Shown here one piece after another: positions 7,135 to 15,787 of a stretch of DNA of 64,000 bases. The stretch is taken from assembly GCA_963716925.1 (NCBI GenBank), contig CAVQUX010000006.1:868001-932000 (forward strand), read 5' to 3'. Position 1 is the first letter of the stretch. The number at the start of each line of letters is the position of its first letter. The DNA comes from DAISKN01 sp963716925. GTDB taxonomy: Bacteria; Acidobacteriota; Vicinamibacteria; Marinacidobacterales; SMYC01. A program made the translations under genes and the position numbers. The notes beneath the pieces were generated by a model. It was not told where the DNA came from, made no database searches, and saw only the letters and a list, made by a program, of their open reading frames with translations.

Positions 7135-9459
7135 TCAGAACTCGTAGGCGACGCCGGCGAGGGCGTAGCGTCCCGGAGTGCGGAAGCCGCTGGCGTCGAT
7201 GGTCTCATCGAGGAGGTTTTCGATCTTGCCGAAGAGGCGCAGCCCCGCGGGAAGGCGGTAGCTCGCCACCAGGTCCGCCTTGACGTAGCCGTCAAACCGA
7301 TAGACCCGGCTCTGGAACGTCGTGAGGTCGAAGACGGGGGCGAGATAGCTCGAGGTGGCCAGGAGGTCGAGCGCGAGAGAGAAGCTCGAGCCGAAGCTCT
7401 TCGCCGCCACGAGAGTGAACTGGTGCCGCGGGATCGCGAACGCCTGTTCCTGGTCGGGCGAGACGCCCCGAGGGGGCTCGGCGTCGGTGAAGGTGTAGGA
7501 GGACTTGAGGTCGAGGCCCCGGAGCGGCGTCAACGATAGAGCGAGCTCGAGACCCTGGGTCACCCCCCCGTCGGTCGAGAGATACCCGCCGAAGCGGCCG
7601 AAGGGATCGGTTGCCGGATCGATGGCGCCGGAGAAGTCGAACACGATGATCTCGGAGAGCCGCGTGCGGAAGTACGTCACCTCCATCCTCGCTCGATCGG
7701 AGAACGCGACCTGCTCGATCCCGAGGTCGAAGGTGAGGGTGCTCTCGGGAGAAAGCCGCGGGTCCCCGTAGACCGAGTAGCCGAAGGTCGAGAACGAAGC
7801 GCCGAATCGCTCGTAGAGCGAGGGCGCGCGGTAGCCGCTTCCCACGTGGGTCCGAAGCCGCGTGCCCGTCGAGGGGAACGCGTAGCCCGCGGAGAGATCG
7901 AACGTGAGCGCATCGTCGGGAGCGTCGAACTCGATTCCCTGATACGGCGAACCTCCCTCGGGCTCGAATCGGGGCTCATCGAGAGAGAAGAACTGGGCCC
8001 GCGCGGATCCCGAGAGCAAGAGGGCTCCTTCGAGAAGCGACACCTGGTCCTGTACGTAGAGGGTATGGCTCGACTGCGAGACGTCGGTGCTCGAGCCCGC
8101 CTGAGATGGATCGGGAATGCTGCGGTTCTCGAACGATTCCCGCTCGAGCTCGTAGCCGGCGTGAAGGACCTGGCGATCGCCCCACTCGTAGTCGCCGCGG
8201 GCGGCGAAGGTGTGGATTCCGCCGTCGTAGATGTCGGCCGAGGGGACCGACGGCTCGAACGGCGACGCGCCGAGCGGACCTTCGTCGAAGCGCCTCGTGG
8301 TGATGAGGCCGTGATACCGCAGGCTGTAAGAGAAGGCGGCGCTCGGCTGCTGTTCGTAGGTGAGAAGGCTCGAATAGAAGCTCCCCTCGCGGCGGTTATC
8401 GGGGTCGTTGGCCGAGGGTACGTAGTTCACGTTCGGGATCGCCTCGATCTCCCCCTCGGGAAGAGCTCCTAGAGTCACGGGGCTTTCGTTCAAGGCGAGC
8501 TGGGCGTCGGATCCGTAGAAGCGGAACGAGAGGCTCGAGTCCGGGGTCATCTGCAGGAGCGCCCGGCCCTGGAAGCTGGTGTTGCGCGACTCGTCGTCGC
8601 CGTCGACGCCTTCGGAGACGTTCACGTGAGAGGCGCCGACGCTGTAGAGGAAGCGGTCGCGCACTCCTCCCGAGACCGACGCCACCCCGCGGAAGAAGCC
8701 GAGGCCCCCGCCCTCGACGAGGAAACTTCCCCGGGGCTTACCGCCACCGGAGGAGGTGACGATATTGATGACGCCGCCGCCGGCGTTCGACCCATGGAGG
8801 GACGAGCCCGAGCCCCTCAGGATCTCGACGCGGTCGAGGTCCGGCGCGACGAGGTTCTCGATGTAGGACGAGGCGTCTCCCTGCGGCGCCGACGGATCGC
8901 GCAGCCGCGCGCCGTCGATCAGGATCGCCGTGTCCTCGGTACGGAGACCGCGAATCTTGAGAGAGGTGAACGAGCCGGGCCCGCCGAGCTGCTCCATACG
9001 GACTCCGGGGACCATCCGAATCGCTTCGGGGACGAAGTACTCGTCCCGCGTCTCCATTTCGTCGGAATCGACGACGCTCAGGGTCTTGGTACTGTCGGAG
9101 AGACGCTGGGCCCGGTCGGCGCCGGTCACCACGACCGACTCCGACACCGCGGCGAGCTCGAGACGGATCTCGACCTCCGAGGGATCGTCGCCTTGGATGC
9201 GCACCGGGGCGACGCGGGTGGCGAACCCGGGCGCGGAGACCGACGCGAGATAGCTTCCGGGCGCGAGCGCTTCGAAGCGATGCGTGCCGAGGTCCGAGGC
9301 GACGACCGAAGTCGTCCAGGACGCATCGCCTCTCGTGAGCTGAATGCGGGCTCCGGGTACCGAAGCGTATTGCGGGTCGAGGACGCGAACCGTCAAATCG
9401 CCCGCGAGAGCGGGTGATGCGAAGCAGACGAATACCATCGACAAGAGACGAGGACGCAC
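7135..9459 (-). CDS. btuB: TonB-dependent outer-membrane receptor, probably for vitamin B12
   Basis: The protein is about 774 aa. A signal peptide (residues 1-19, ending SPALA) is followed by a carboxypeptidase-regulatory-like beta domain (about 20-105), a TonB plug with VVVTGADRAQ, the DGARLRDPSAPQGD loop and DRVEILRGSGSSLHGSNAGG, and a beta-barrel ending in aromatic F (GVAYEF). The GTG at 9459 is preferred: GGGAGG lies 6 bases upstream and the signal peptide then starts at once. An ATG at 9483 is the alternative, and the longer open frame upstream is riboswitch. Control by the cobalamin riboswitch makes B12 the likely cargo. Confidence 0.88.
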   Translation of the reverse strand: MRPRLLSMVFVCFASPALAGDLTVRVLDPQYASVPGARIQLTRGDASWTTSVVASDLGTHRFEALAPGSYLASVSAPGFATRVAPVRIQGDDPSEVEIRLELAAVSESVVVTGADRAQRLSDSTKTLSVVDSDEMETRDEYFVPEAIRMVPGVRMEQLGGPGSFTSLKIRGLRTEDTAILIDGARLRDPSAPQGDASSYIENLVAPDLDRVEILRGSGSSLHGSNAGGGVINIVTSSGGGKPRGSFLVEGGGLGFFRGVASVSGGVRDRFLYSVGASHVNVSEGVDGDDESRNTSFQGRALLQMTPDSSLSFRFYGSDAQLALNESPVTLGALPEGEIEAIPNVNYVPSANDPDNRREGSFYSSLLTYEQQPSAAFSYSLRYHGLITTRRFDEGPLGASPFEPSVPSADIYDGGIHTFAARGDYEWGDRQVLHAGYELERESFENRSIPDPSQAGSSTDVSQSSHTLYVQDQVSLLEGALLLSGSARAQFFSLDEPRFEPEGGSPYQGIEFDAPDDALTFDLSAGYAFPSTGTRLRTHVGSGYRAPSLYERFGASFSTFGYSVYGDPRLSPESTLTFDLGIEQVAFSDRARMEVTYFRTRLSEIIVFDFSGAIDPATDPFGRFGGYLSTDGGVTQGLELALSLTPLRGLDLKSSYTFTDAEPPRGVSPDQEQAFAIPRHQFTLVAAKSFGSSFSLALDLLATSSYLAPVFDLTTFQSRVYRFDGYVKADLVASYRLPAGLRLFGKIENLLDETIDASGFRTPGRYALAGVAYEF

Positions 9460-9571
9460 GGGTGACCTCCCTGCCACTCCCATCTGGCAGAACGGGACCG
9501 ACGGAGCGTGAGGTCTCGGGGTGGGATGCCTCGAAACCGGACTCTTCCCATCGAAGAGCTCTCCGACTTCT

Positions 9572-9750
9572 CGGCTCGGGCAGGTTTCCTGACTTTCGGA
9601 TGAAGCGCCTTCACTCGCCTTCCCCCCGGCCGCGAGCCGGGAGTGGCTGCCATTCGATGGCCTGAGCTTCGACTCTCCGATTACAGTGGCGTGGGCCGTT
9701 GGGGTCTCACACCCCATTCCCTTTTACCCGCCAATCGGGCACCCGAGCCT
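9572..9750 (-). promoter_or_regulatory. Cobalamin riboswitch upstream of btuB
   Basis: Read on the minus strand the segment carries the class hallmarks in order: GGTGCC, then GGGTAAAAGGGAA, CGCCACTGT, and the B12 box GTCAGGAAACCTGCC near its 3' end. An 8-bp outer stem (P1) closes it, pairing 9742-9749 with 9573-9580. About 110 bases separate it from the btuB GTG, enough for an expression platform. By analogy, adenosyl- or other cobalamin binding should lower expression of the uptake and salvage operon. Whether control acts on transcription or translation cannot be read with confidence. Confidence 0.95.
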
Positions 9751-9767
9751 GTCCACTAACGAGGGGC

Positions 9768-9797
9768 ATTCTAGTGCATCCGACGAGGCAACGGCAA
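9768..9797 (-). promoter_or_regulatory. Predicted sigma70-like promoter of the B12 operon
   Basis: On the minus strand TTGCCG (9792-9797) and TAGAAT (9768-9773) are separated by 18 bases. This places the transcript start a few bases before the riboswitch P1 stem, where it is expected. The prediction rests on motif and position only. Confidence 0.5.
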
Positions 9798-9803
9798 CTG
9801 GGC

Positions 9804-9809
9804 TATAAT
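9804..9809 (+). promoter_or_regulatory. Consensus -10 box just upstream of pgk
   Basis: A perfect TATAAT lies 12 bases before the pgk ATG, with no convincing -35 at 16-18 bases spacing. If used, transcription would start about 5 bases before the ATG, giving a nearly leaderless pgk message. It overlaps the divergent btuB promoter region. Confidence 0.45.
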
Positions 9810-9821
9810 CACGACTTTGCC

Positions 9822-10997
9822 ATGAAGAAGCTGAGCGTTTCCCGTCTCGATGTGAAGGGGCGGCGAGTCTTCGTCCGCGTGGACTTCAACGTCCCCCTCG
9901 AGAACGGCGCCGTCTCTGACGACACCCGGATCCGGGAAACGCTCCCGACTTTGAGGCTCCTCATCGAGCGCGGGGCCCGGCTCGTCGTCGCCTCCCATCT
10001 CGGCCGTCCCAAGGGAAAACCGAAGCCCGAGTTCAGCCTCGCTTCCGTGGCGGAACGTCTCTCGACCCTCCTCGGACGACCGGTCAGCTTCGTCGGCGAG
10101 GTCGCGGGACCGTCCGTGGACGCGGCCGCGGGAAAGCTGGCGGAGGGCGAGGTGCTGCTCCTCGAGAACCTTCGCTTCGATCCGGGGGAAGAGGCGAACG
10201 ACCCGGTCTTCGCGAAGAAGCTCGCCTCGATGGCGGAGCTCTACGTCAACGACGCTTTCGGCGCCGCCCATCGAGCGCACGCCTCGACCGAGGGCATGGT
10301 GAAGCATTTTCGGCTGGCAGCGGCGGGGCTTCTGATGGAAAAGGAGCTCCACTACCTCGGGATGGCGCTCTCCTCCCCTCCCCGCCCGTTCGTCGGGCTT
10401 CTCGGCGGCGCCAAGGTCTCGGACAAGATCGACGTCGTGCGGTCGCTCCTTTCGAAGGTCGACCGGCTCCTCATCGGCGGCGGCATGGCCTACACCTTCC
10501 TTCGGGCGAAGGGCCTTCCCACCGGCAAGTCTCTCGTCGAGGAGGACAAGGTCGAGCTCGCCCGCGAGCTTCTCTCCGAAGGAGGAGCGAAGCTCGGGCT
10601 TCCACAGGACCACGTGGTGGCGTCTCGATTCGAGGCCACCGCCGAGATTCGAACCCTTCCCATCGGGGAGATCCCCGACGGCTGGATGGGACTCGACATC
10701 GGCCCTGCGACCGTCGCCTCCTACGGCGCGGACCTCCGGAAGGCGAAGCTCGTGGTCTGGAACGGCCCGATGGGAGTCTTCGAAATGGAGCCCTTTGCAA
10801 AGGGAACGGTGAAGCTCGCGGAGATCTTGGCCGGAACCGACGCCACCAGCATCGTCGGCGGCGGAGACTCGGTGGCCGCGTTGCACCGCGCCGGCGTCGC
10901 CGAGCGAATCACTCACATCTCGACCGGTGGAGGAGCGTCCCTCGAGTTCCTCGCGGGTGAGAAGCTTCCCGGAGTCGAGGTCCTGACCGATGCGTAG
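9822..10997 (+). CDS. pgk: Phosphoglycerate kinase
   Basis: Glycolytic enzyme interconverting 1,3-bisphosphoglycerate and 3-phosphoglycerate in the cytoplasm. The 391-aa protein has the family motifs RVFVRVDFNVPLENG, SHLGRPKGKP, the hinge and nucleotide-site sequence LLGGAKVSDKI, and GGGDSVAAL near the C terminus. The ATG at 9822 fits the family N terminus (MKKLSV); open frame further upstream overlaps the riboswitch promoter region. No Shine-Dalgarno is visible, in keeping with the very close -10 box. It overlaps tpiA by 8 bases. Confidence 0.97.
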   Translation: MKKLSVSRLDVKGRRVFVRVDFNVPLENGAVSDDTRIRETLPTLRLLIERGARLVVASHLGRPKGKPKPEFSLASVAERLSTLLGRPVSFVGEVAGPSVDAAAGKLAEGEVLLLENLRFDPGEEANDPVFAKKLASMAELYVNDAFGAAHRAHASTEGMVKHFRLAAAGLLMEKELHYLGMALSSPPRPFVGLLGGAKVSDKIDVVRSLLSKVDRLLIGGGMAYTFLRAKGLPTGKSLVEEDKVELARELLSEGGAKLGLPQDHVVASRFEATAEIRTLPIGEIPDGWMGLDIGPATVASYGADLRKAKLVVWNGPMGVFEMEPFAKGTVKLAEILAGTDATSIVGGGDSVAALHRAGVAERITHISTGGGASLEFLAGEKLPGVEVLTDA

Positions 10998-11751
10998 ACC
11001 ACTCGTCGCCGGCAACTGGAAGATGCACATGAAGCTCGGCGAAGCCGCGGAGCTCACCCGGAGGGTCGTCGACGGATGCCGGGCCTTCAACGACGTGGAC
11101 ATCGTTCTGATGCCCCCGTTCACCGCGCTCTCGACGGTTGCCTCCGGCATCGCAGGAAGCTCGATCCGCCTCGGAGCCCAGGACCTCCATTGGGAGGAAA
11201 AGGGTGCTTACACCGGAGAGATCTCGCCCGTGATGTTGAAAGACGTCGGATGCGCCTACGCGCTGGTCGCGCACTCGGAGCGGCGCCAGCTCTTCGGCGA
11301 GACCGACCGGAGCGCGAATCGAAAGGTGCTCGCCGCCCTCGCGCACGACGTCGCCCCCGTCCTCTGCGTCGGCGAGTCGGACGCAGAGCGCGACCGCGGC
11401 GTGACCTTCGTCGTCGTCGACCGGCAGGTCAAAGAGGGGCTCAAGGACGTCGCCGAGAGCCAGCTCCACAGGCTGGTCGTCGCCTACGAGCCCATCTGGG
11501 CCATCGGCACGGGGCGGACCGCCACCCCGGCCCAGGCCGAGGAGGTGCACCAGTCGATCCGGGGCCAGCTCGCGAAGCTCTTCGGGAGCCAGGCGGCCGC
11601 GAAAGTGCGCATCCTTTACGGCGGCAGCGTCAAAGCAGATAATGTAGACGACCTCATGGCCGAGGCCGACATCGACGGAGCCCTGGTTGGGGGAGCGAGC
11701 CTCGACGCCTCGTCCTTCACCCGAATCTGCGGCTTCCAGCGGAGAAAGTAA
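10990..11751 (+). CDS. tpiA: Triosephosphate isomerase
   Basis: Interconverts dihydroxyacetone phosphate and glyceraldehyde 3-phosphate. The 253-aa protein contains GNWKMHM (catalytic Lys), AHSERRQLFGET (catalytic His), AYEPIWAIGTGRTA (catalytic Glu) and the phosphate-binding loop LYGGSVK. It overlaps the end of pgk, and secG starts on the base after its stop, so the three genes are probably cotranscribed. Confidence 0.97.
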   Translation: MRRPLVAGNWKMHMKLGEAAELTRRVVDGCRAFNDVDIVLMPPFTALSTVASGIAGSSIRLGAQDLHWEEKGAYTGEISPVMLKDVGCAYALVAHSERRQLFGETDRSANRKVLAALAHDVAPVLCVGESDAERDRGVTFVVVDRQVKEGLKDVAESQLHRLVVAYEPIWAIGTGRTATPAQAEEVHQSIRGQLAKLFGSQAAAKVRILYGGSVKADNVDDLMAEADIDGALVGGASLDASSFTRICGFQRRK

Positions 11752-12168
11752 GTGATTCTGACGATTCTGTTCACCATCATCCATGTCCTGGTGTGCCTGT
11801 TCCTCATCCTCGTGGTGCTCGCGCAGCAGGGAAAGGGCCAGGACCTAGCGAGTGCCTTCGGCGGAGCGGGATCGCAGACCGCCTTCGGCGCCCGCGGCAC
11901 CGCGACGCTGCTTTCCAAGATCACCGCCGGCGCCGCCGCGATCTTCATGATCACTTCGCTGACGCTGAGCTTCCTGAGGCCCGCCGGTACCACCCGGACC
12001 GTGGTCCCGGACGTGCCGGCCCCGGCGAGCGAGACGACACCGTCGACCCCGTCCGAGGAGACGGCGACGCCGGTTCCGCCTCCCGCAGAGGAACAGCCGA
12101 GCGAAACGCCGCCGCCTGCCACGGAGACGCAGCCCGAAGCGACGTCGACCACTCCACCGCCGAACTAG
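11752..12168 (+). CDS. secG: Preprotein translocase subunit SecG with extended acidic Pro-rich tail
   Basis: Small inner-membrane subunit of the Sec translocon. The first ~80 residues have two membrane segments flanking the conserved loop VVLAQQGKGQDLASAFGG and GSQTAFGARGTATLLSK. After the second segment (ending near LSFLRPAG) comes a tail of about 55 residues rich in Pro, Thr, Glu and Ala, making 138 aa in total against about 75-110 in many bacteria. Such tails are common in this type of genome and are probably disordered. The GTG start directly follows the tpiA stop. Confidence 0.93.
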   Translation: MILTILFTIIHVLVCLFLILVVLAQQGKGQDLASAFGGAGSQTAFGARGTATLLSKITAGAAAIFMITSLTLSFLRPAGTTRTVVPDVPAPASETTPSTPSEETATPVPPPAEEQPSETPPPATETQPEATSTTPPPN

Positions 12169-12185
12169 AGGCAGTCGTTCTCGTC

Positions 12186-12214
12186 TTGCGGTCCCGGCGC
12201 CGCGTCTTTATAAT
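12186..12214 (+). promoter_or_regulatory. Predicted strong promoter of tRNA-Leu
   Basis: TTGCGG (12186-12191), a 17-base spacer and a perfect TATAAT (12209-12214) lie about 46 bases before the mature tRNA. Spacing is ideal for a sigma70-type promoter. Confidence 0.65.
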
Positions 12215-12260
12215 GACGCTTCCTTTGGGCCTGCCCAGGCCCGGAGTGCCCACCCAAGTT

Positions 12261-12345
12261 GCCGAAGTGGTGGAATTGGTAGACACGTACGCTTGAGGGG
12301 CGTATGGAGCGATCCGTGGGGGTTCGAGTCCCCCCTTCGGCACCA
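12261..12345 (+). tRNA. tRNA-Leu (anticodon GAG)
   Basis: The cloverleaf is complete: acceptor stem GCCGAAG paired with CTTCGGC, a D arm starting TGGTGGAATTGGTAGA, an anticodon stem TACGC/GCGTA with loop TTGAGGG (anticodon GAG), a long variable arm typical of class II tRNAs, the T arm with TTCGAGT, and an encoded CCA end. A near copy of its 3' end occurs at 13840-13854. Confidence 0.96.
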
Positions 12346-12513
12346 AGTCGGGAGTTGAGTAGTGGTCTCAATCACTTACGGTGCTGACGCGAGTGCGTTG
12401 GCCACATTCTGACCACATGCGGAAAAACCGGTGGGGCCTACGCGTGCACCGGGCGGGTTCATTTCAAAAGGTTCCAACGGATACGCACGGCGGTCTCTAT
12501 GACTCGGCCCGGA

Positions 12514-13068
12514 TCATTTCTTCTTAGTTTTCTTCGCCGGCTTGGACTTGCCGGTGCTGGTTTCGCCGCTGTGGCTTGGTTTGCGGTTGATTTCGTGAAA
12601 TAGCTTCTCGGCTTCCTCGAGGACGGGCTTCCAAAGGATCTCGTCACAGCGGCAGCTGACGTCGAACTCATACACCAGAAGACGAATCACCGCCTCAAGT
12701 GAGACCCGCATTGTCGGGAAATGAATATCCTTTAGCGCTCCCTTACGGGAAAGGGCGCCGTGGTGGTCGAGACTTCCACGGATCTGAACGTGGGCGGGGG
12801 GCGTCGTGGGATTCGAGGGCGCCCGTACGTAGTCATAACGAAATACCCACTCCTTCCCAAGCACGTCCTTCTGGTACTGAAAGCTTGACTCCCTTACCCG
12901 CAGCCGGTGACCTCCTTGATGCGGCACGCGCTCCAACAAAATCATGAGACGGAGATACCACCCGTTTGTCAGAACGAGGGGATTTACACCGCCGGGTCCA
13001 CTCAATGCGCCGAGTAACCTGTCGTCGTCGTACTGCGTGAACTGGACGTGGCTGGTGTTGTCCATCAC
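12514..13068 (-). CDS. Protein of unknown function, Lys-rich C terminus (probably 3' part of a frameshifted gene)
   Basis: From the GTG/ATG pair at 13068/13065 this gives 184 aa with no family I recognise. It ends in a basic tail (SKPAKKTKKK) that could bind nucleic acid. Upstream of 13068 the frame stays open for ~38 codons with coding-like sequence (for example NLEKLLGEVRGLTEAF) but no ATG, GTG or TTG, and runs into the end of the 67-codon gene at 13181-13384. One indel near 13181-13190 would join both into a single protein of about 290 aa. Codon use is less GC-biased than in neighbours, and it lies in the accessory stretch behind the tRNA. Confidence 0.55.
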   Translation of the reverse strand: MMDNTSHVQFTQYDDDRLLGALSGPGGVNPLVLTNGWYLRLMILLERVPHQGGHRLRVRESSFQYQKDVLGKEWVFRYDYVRAPSNPTTPPAHVQIRGSLDHHGALSRKGALKDIHFPTMRVSLEAVIRLLVYEFDVSCRCDEILWKPVLEEAEKLFHEINRKPSHSGETSTGKSKPAKKTKKK

Positions 13069-13180
13069 CGTGAGGTTGAGAATTAGTGACGACAGATCTC
13101 GAAATGCTGTGAACGAAGATGGGCCACCGAGTTTGAATGCCTCGGTCAGTCCGCGGACTTCGCCGAGGAGCTTCTCGAGG

Positions 13181-13384
13181 TTAGGCGGCTTGGAAGAGCT
13201 CGTCGGTTTCCGGCAGTAGGCGAGCCAGAATAAGGAGGTCGGACGCGGCGCCCGGATCCTCGAGCAGGTTCTCGCGGTAGCGGCGGATCAATTCCTTCGC
13301 GGAGAGGCCGAAACGCTTGAGAGCCTGCCGGTCGATGAGCGCCACCAGCTCGACCCGGTTCAGAGTGCGTTCCTGGGCTCCCAT
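13181..13384 (-). CDS. Small protein of unknown function (possibly the N-terminal part of the downstream gene)
   Basis: A 67-codon frame with ATG and an upstream GGGAGG. The product is helical and charged (motifs LNRVELVALIDRQALKRFGL and KELIRRYRENLLEDPG) and ends ELFQAA. I do not recognise a family. The next gene in the same direction lacks a start codon in the interval after this stop but continues with coding-like sequence, so the two may be one gene split by an indel or joined by frameshifting. A small two-gene toxin-antitoxin-like unit cannot be excluded, but nothing in the sequence demands it. Confidence 0.5.
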   Translation of the reverse strand: MGAQERTLNRVELVALIDRQALKRFGLSAKELIRRYRENLLEDPGAASDLLILARLLPETDELFQAA

Positions 13385-14518
13385 GTTGGCTACCTCCCTC
13401 AGCTGCTGTGATACGACAGCTTTGATTATGTGGCACCGTTAAAAACGGCGCAAGCCCGAAGGGGGGACGGGGCTTCGAGGGAGCCCGCCGGACGAGACGG
13501 AACCTATGAGCGGTCCGGGTATTCGCCTGTCCGCGTTTTGTCCGTGAACCTGTCCGGGACACCCCCGAACAGCACCGCACCGAGATTCAGGGCGTCAGAG
13601 CGCGCGGCACACGCGGGATTTTCGCGGCTATTCGGCGCTGGTGGGGCGGGAGCGCAGAGGCTCATAACCCAAGAGTCCCCGCGCCGATCTTCGTGAGCGC
13701 GCTTGGCCACGGCTTGACCACGAGATTTCCGGAAGCCCCCGAAAAAGCCGATCGAGAACATTGGAGAGATCCGAGTAAGTCACTGTGAAATAAGGCCAGA
13801 CGAAAAATCTCGTAAAGTGCGATAGGGTGCCTGCCCACTCCCCCTTTGGCACCATCAGCGCGTTGGTTCGCAGCAAGTCCTCTTGAAAAAAGGGATGACC
13901 GGATTACGCTTCTCGGAGCAATCACAGTGTCAGCGCCCGCTCCAGAATGTCTCCAAGTTTCGGTGCGTTCCTAGGCTCGTGACCCCACGAAGACTAGAAT
14001 CAATCAAGAGGGGTGGGCGGCTTCCCAACATACGCCGGCGCCTGGCCTCCAAGTAGGGCAACCTCACAGCCCCGCAGGGACACGCTTTTCGAAGTACGTC
14101 GCCAGTCTCTTGTGCCAATTCGCAGTACATCTGGCCCGTACGAAACAACGCGGTCGCGCTCCTTGACAATGTGAAATCGCGGCGCGGGCTCGTTTCCGAG
14201 CAACGCCTATTGATACTTCCACGGAGACCGGGAGGGCCGTCGGTGTCCGACACGCGCCGACGCATCCATGGCTCTCGCTATCTCGTCGCTTCGGACAAAC
14301 GCGTTCACCCCATACTGAGTATTTGGCGTTCTCGCGGGGAATACCCTATACTTTTCCCCGTTCACTAAGAAGTTGACCCGACCTCTGACGACATTGCCAT
14401 GTCCAACCCGCAGCGAAAAGACAACGGCCAAAGCGTCCAGACGGGTGACATCTCGGACGCCAACGGCGAACGATATCTGGAAGAGCGAGCCAGAGACAGT
14501 TCGGCGATACCTGATTAA
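13385..14518. other. Long stretch without a convincing gene
   Basis: About 1.1 kb of lower GC than the flanks. I find no open frame with a family match or good ribosome site. It contains the partial tRNA-Leu 3' copy (13840-13854). A minus-strand frame at 14000-14203 (TTG start) has passable protein-like composition but no other support. The last 250 bases presumably hold the promoter of the pentapeptide gene, which I cannot place. Confidence 0.5.
13840..13854 (+). repeat. Partial direct repeat of the tRNA-Leu 3' end (possible attachment site)
   Basis: Fourteen of 15 bases match the tRNA-Leu 3' end at 12331-12345 (CCCCCTTTGGCACCA here against CCCCCTTCGGCACCA). Tyrosine recombinases often integrate at tRNA 3' ends and leave such repeats. 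The enclosed ~1.5 kb holds only the unknown gene(s) on the minus strand and no integrase, so it would be a remnant. Confidence 0.45.
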
Positions 14519-15787
14519 ATGACTTGGGGAAGGGCGGTCCGCGCGGCTCTGTTGGCGCTCATTGCCGTGGTGGTCGGTGTTACCGTCGTCGTGGGGTTGA
14601 TTTTCATCCCAAGATCCCAGGTTCAGAAGCTCCAGGAGCTCACCGCGGTCGAGCGCTTCACAGCCGAGAATGACGCCCGGCGCACCCTTGCGCAAATCAT
14701 TGGTGGCGTCGGCCTTTTCATCGGCCTGTTCGTGACCGCGAGACGGATCGGGCGCGCAATGGAACAATCCGCGGCCGCGGCGCACAGAAGCGCCGAGACG
14801 GCGCGAGCAACACTCGAGGTGAACAGGACGCACGCGCATGAAACCCTACGTCTTTCCCGCGAGGGCGAAATCACCGCTCGCTTCAACCACGCAATCACGC
14901 ACCTCGCAGACGAAAGCACCGAGGTTCGGCTTGGGGGTATTTATGCGCTTGAACGCATTGCACGAGATTCAGAGCGAGACCATCGGACCGTTTTCGAGGT
15001 CCTGACGGCGTTCGTCCGGGAAAGATCACGATTCGATGAAGACACCGCGTTCGAGACGAAGAATCTAGATGGAAAACCTACTGCAGTTCGCACACGAATC
15101 ACAGCGGACGCCCAGGCCATTCTCACCGTTATCGGCCGGCGCATTCTCGGATACGGGGAACGCCTTCACGACAGAGACAAGGAGCCTTACCTTGACCTGA
15201 GCAATACAAACCTCTGGGGCGCGGACCTCAAGAATGGGAATTTCAGCGGCGTACGGTTCCACGGCGCCCACCTCGAGGAATCAACCTTGGATCATGCAAA
15301 TCTCGAATTCGCCGAATTCACCAGGGCGCACTTGCAGAACACCCATGCTTGGTACGTTCAAGCTCAAGGCGTTTCTCTGGACCACGCAAACCTCTTCGGA
15401 GCAAGCCTCGCGGCAGCGAACCTCAAAGAGGCAACTCTCAATGACGCTGATCTACGCCGCGCATGGTTGTCGGGAGCTCGCTTGGACGGCGCGGAGCTGA
15501 CGAAGACGGACTTGCGTGAAGCAGACTTGTCGGGCGCTTCTCTGCGCGGCGCACAATTAGCGGAAGCAAAGTTGGAGGGCGCGAACTTTACGGATGCGCA
15601 TCTAGAGGGAGCGAACCTCGGAAGTGTTCATGACAAAGAGCGGCAAGAGAACGAGCCAAAGGAGGGTCTGCCGTATCGGGACTTGACCGCGATCGGACTC
15701 ACGCAAGAACAAATCAACTCGGCAATCATCGACGAGTTCACCATACTCCCGGGGGATTACCTCGAGAAGAAGGAACAGGAGGAATAG
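14519..15787 (+). CDS. Membrane-anchored pentapeptide-repeat protein
   Basis: 422 aa. Two membrane segments lie near residues 8-30 and 58-76, separated by a short soluble stretch. A helical region follows with RFNHAITHLADESTEVRLGG and YALERIARDSERDH, then about 30 pentapeptide repeats (A(D/N)Lxx) from about residue 224 to 370, forming a right-handed quadrilateral beta-helix, and a short acidic tail. The same layout (membrane anchor, LGGIYALERI module, pentapeptides) is widespread in bacteria with no agreed function. It sits alone in the accessory stretch with lower GC than the core genes, which hints at transfer. Confidence 0.9.
   Translation: MTWGRAVRAALLALIAVVVGVTVVVGLIFIPRSQVQKLQELTAVERFTAENDARRTLAQIIGGVGLFIGLFVTARRIGRAMEQSAAAAHRSAETARATLEVNRTHAHETLRLSREGEITARFNHAITHLADESTEVRLGGIYALERIARDSERDHRTVFEVLTAFVRERSRFDEDTAFETKNLDGKPTAVRTRITADAQAILTVIGRRILGYGERLHDRDKEPYLDLSNTNLWGADLKNGNFSGVRFHGAHLEESTLDHANLEFAEFTRAHLQNTHAWYVQAQGVSLDHANLFGASLAAANLKEATLNDADLRRAWLSGARLDGAELTKTDLREADLSGASLRGAQLAEAKLEGANFTDAHLEGANLGSVHDKERQENEPKEGLPYRDLTAIGLTQEQINSAIIDEFTILPGDYLEKKEQEE

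Noticed and set aside
12346..12513. Possible integrase 3' end on the minus strand next to the tRNA
   Set aside because: A short frame reading FSACGQNVANALASAP before a stop resembles some recombinase C termini, but it directly continues the frame after the stop of the unknown gene and is too short to support.
13181..13384. Toxin-antitoxin pair with the downstream gene
   Set aside because: Neither product has a toxin or antitoxin motif, and the two are better explained as one split gene.
14000..14203. Possible small minus-strand gene (67 codons, TTG start)
   Set aside because: Protein-like composition but no ribosome site, no family match and no neighbour context; kept only as a note within the gene-free stretch.
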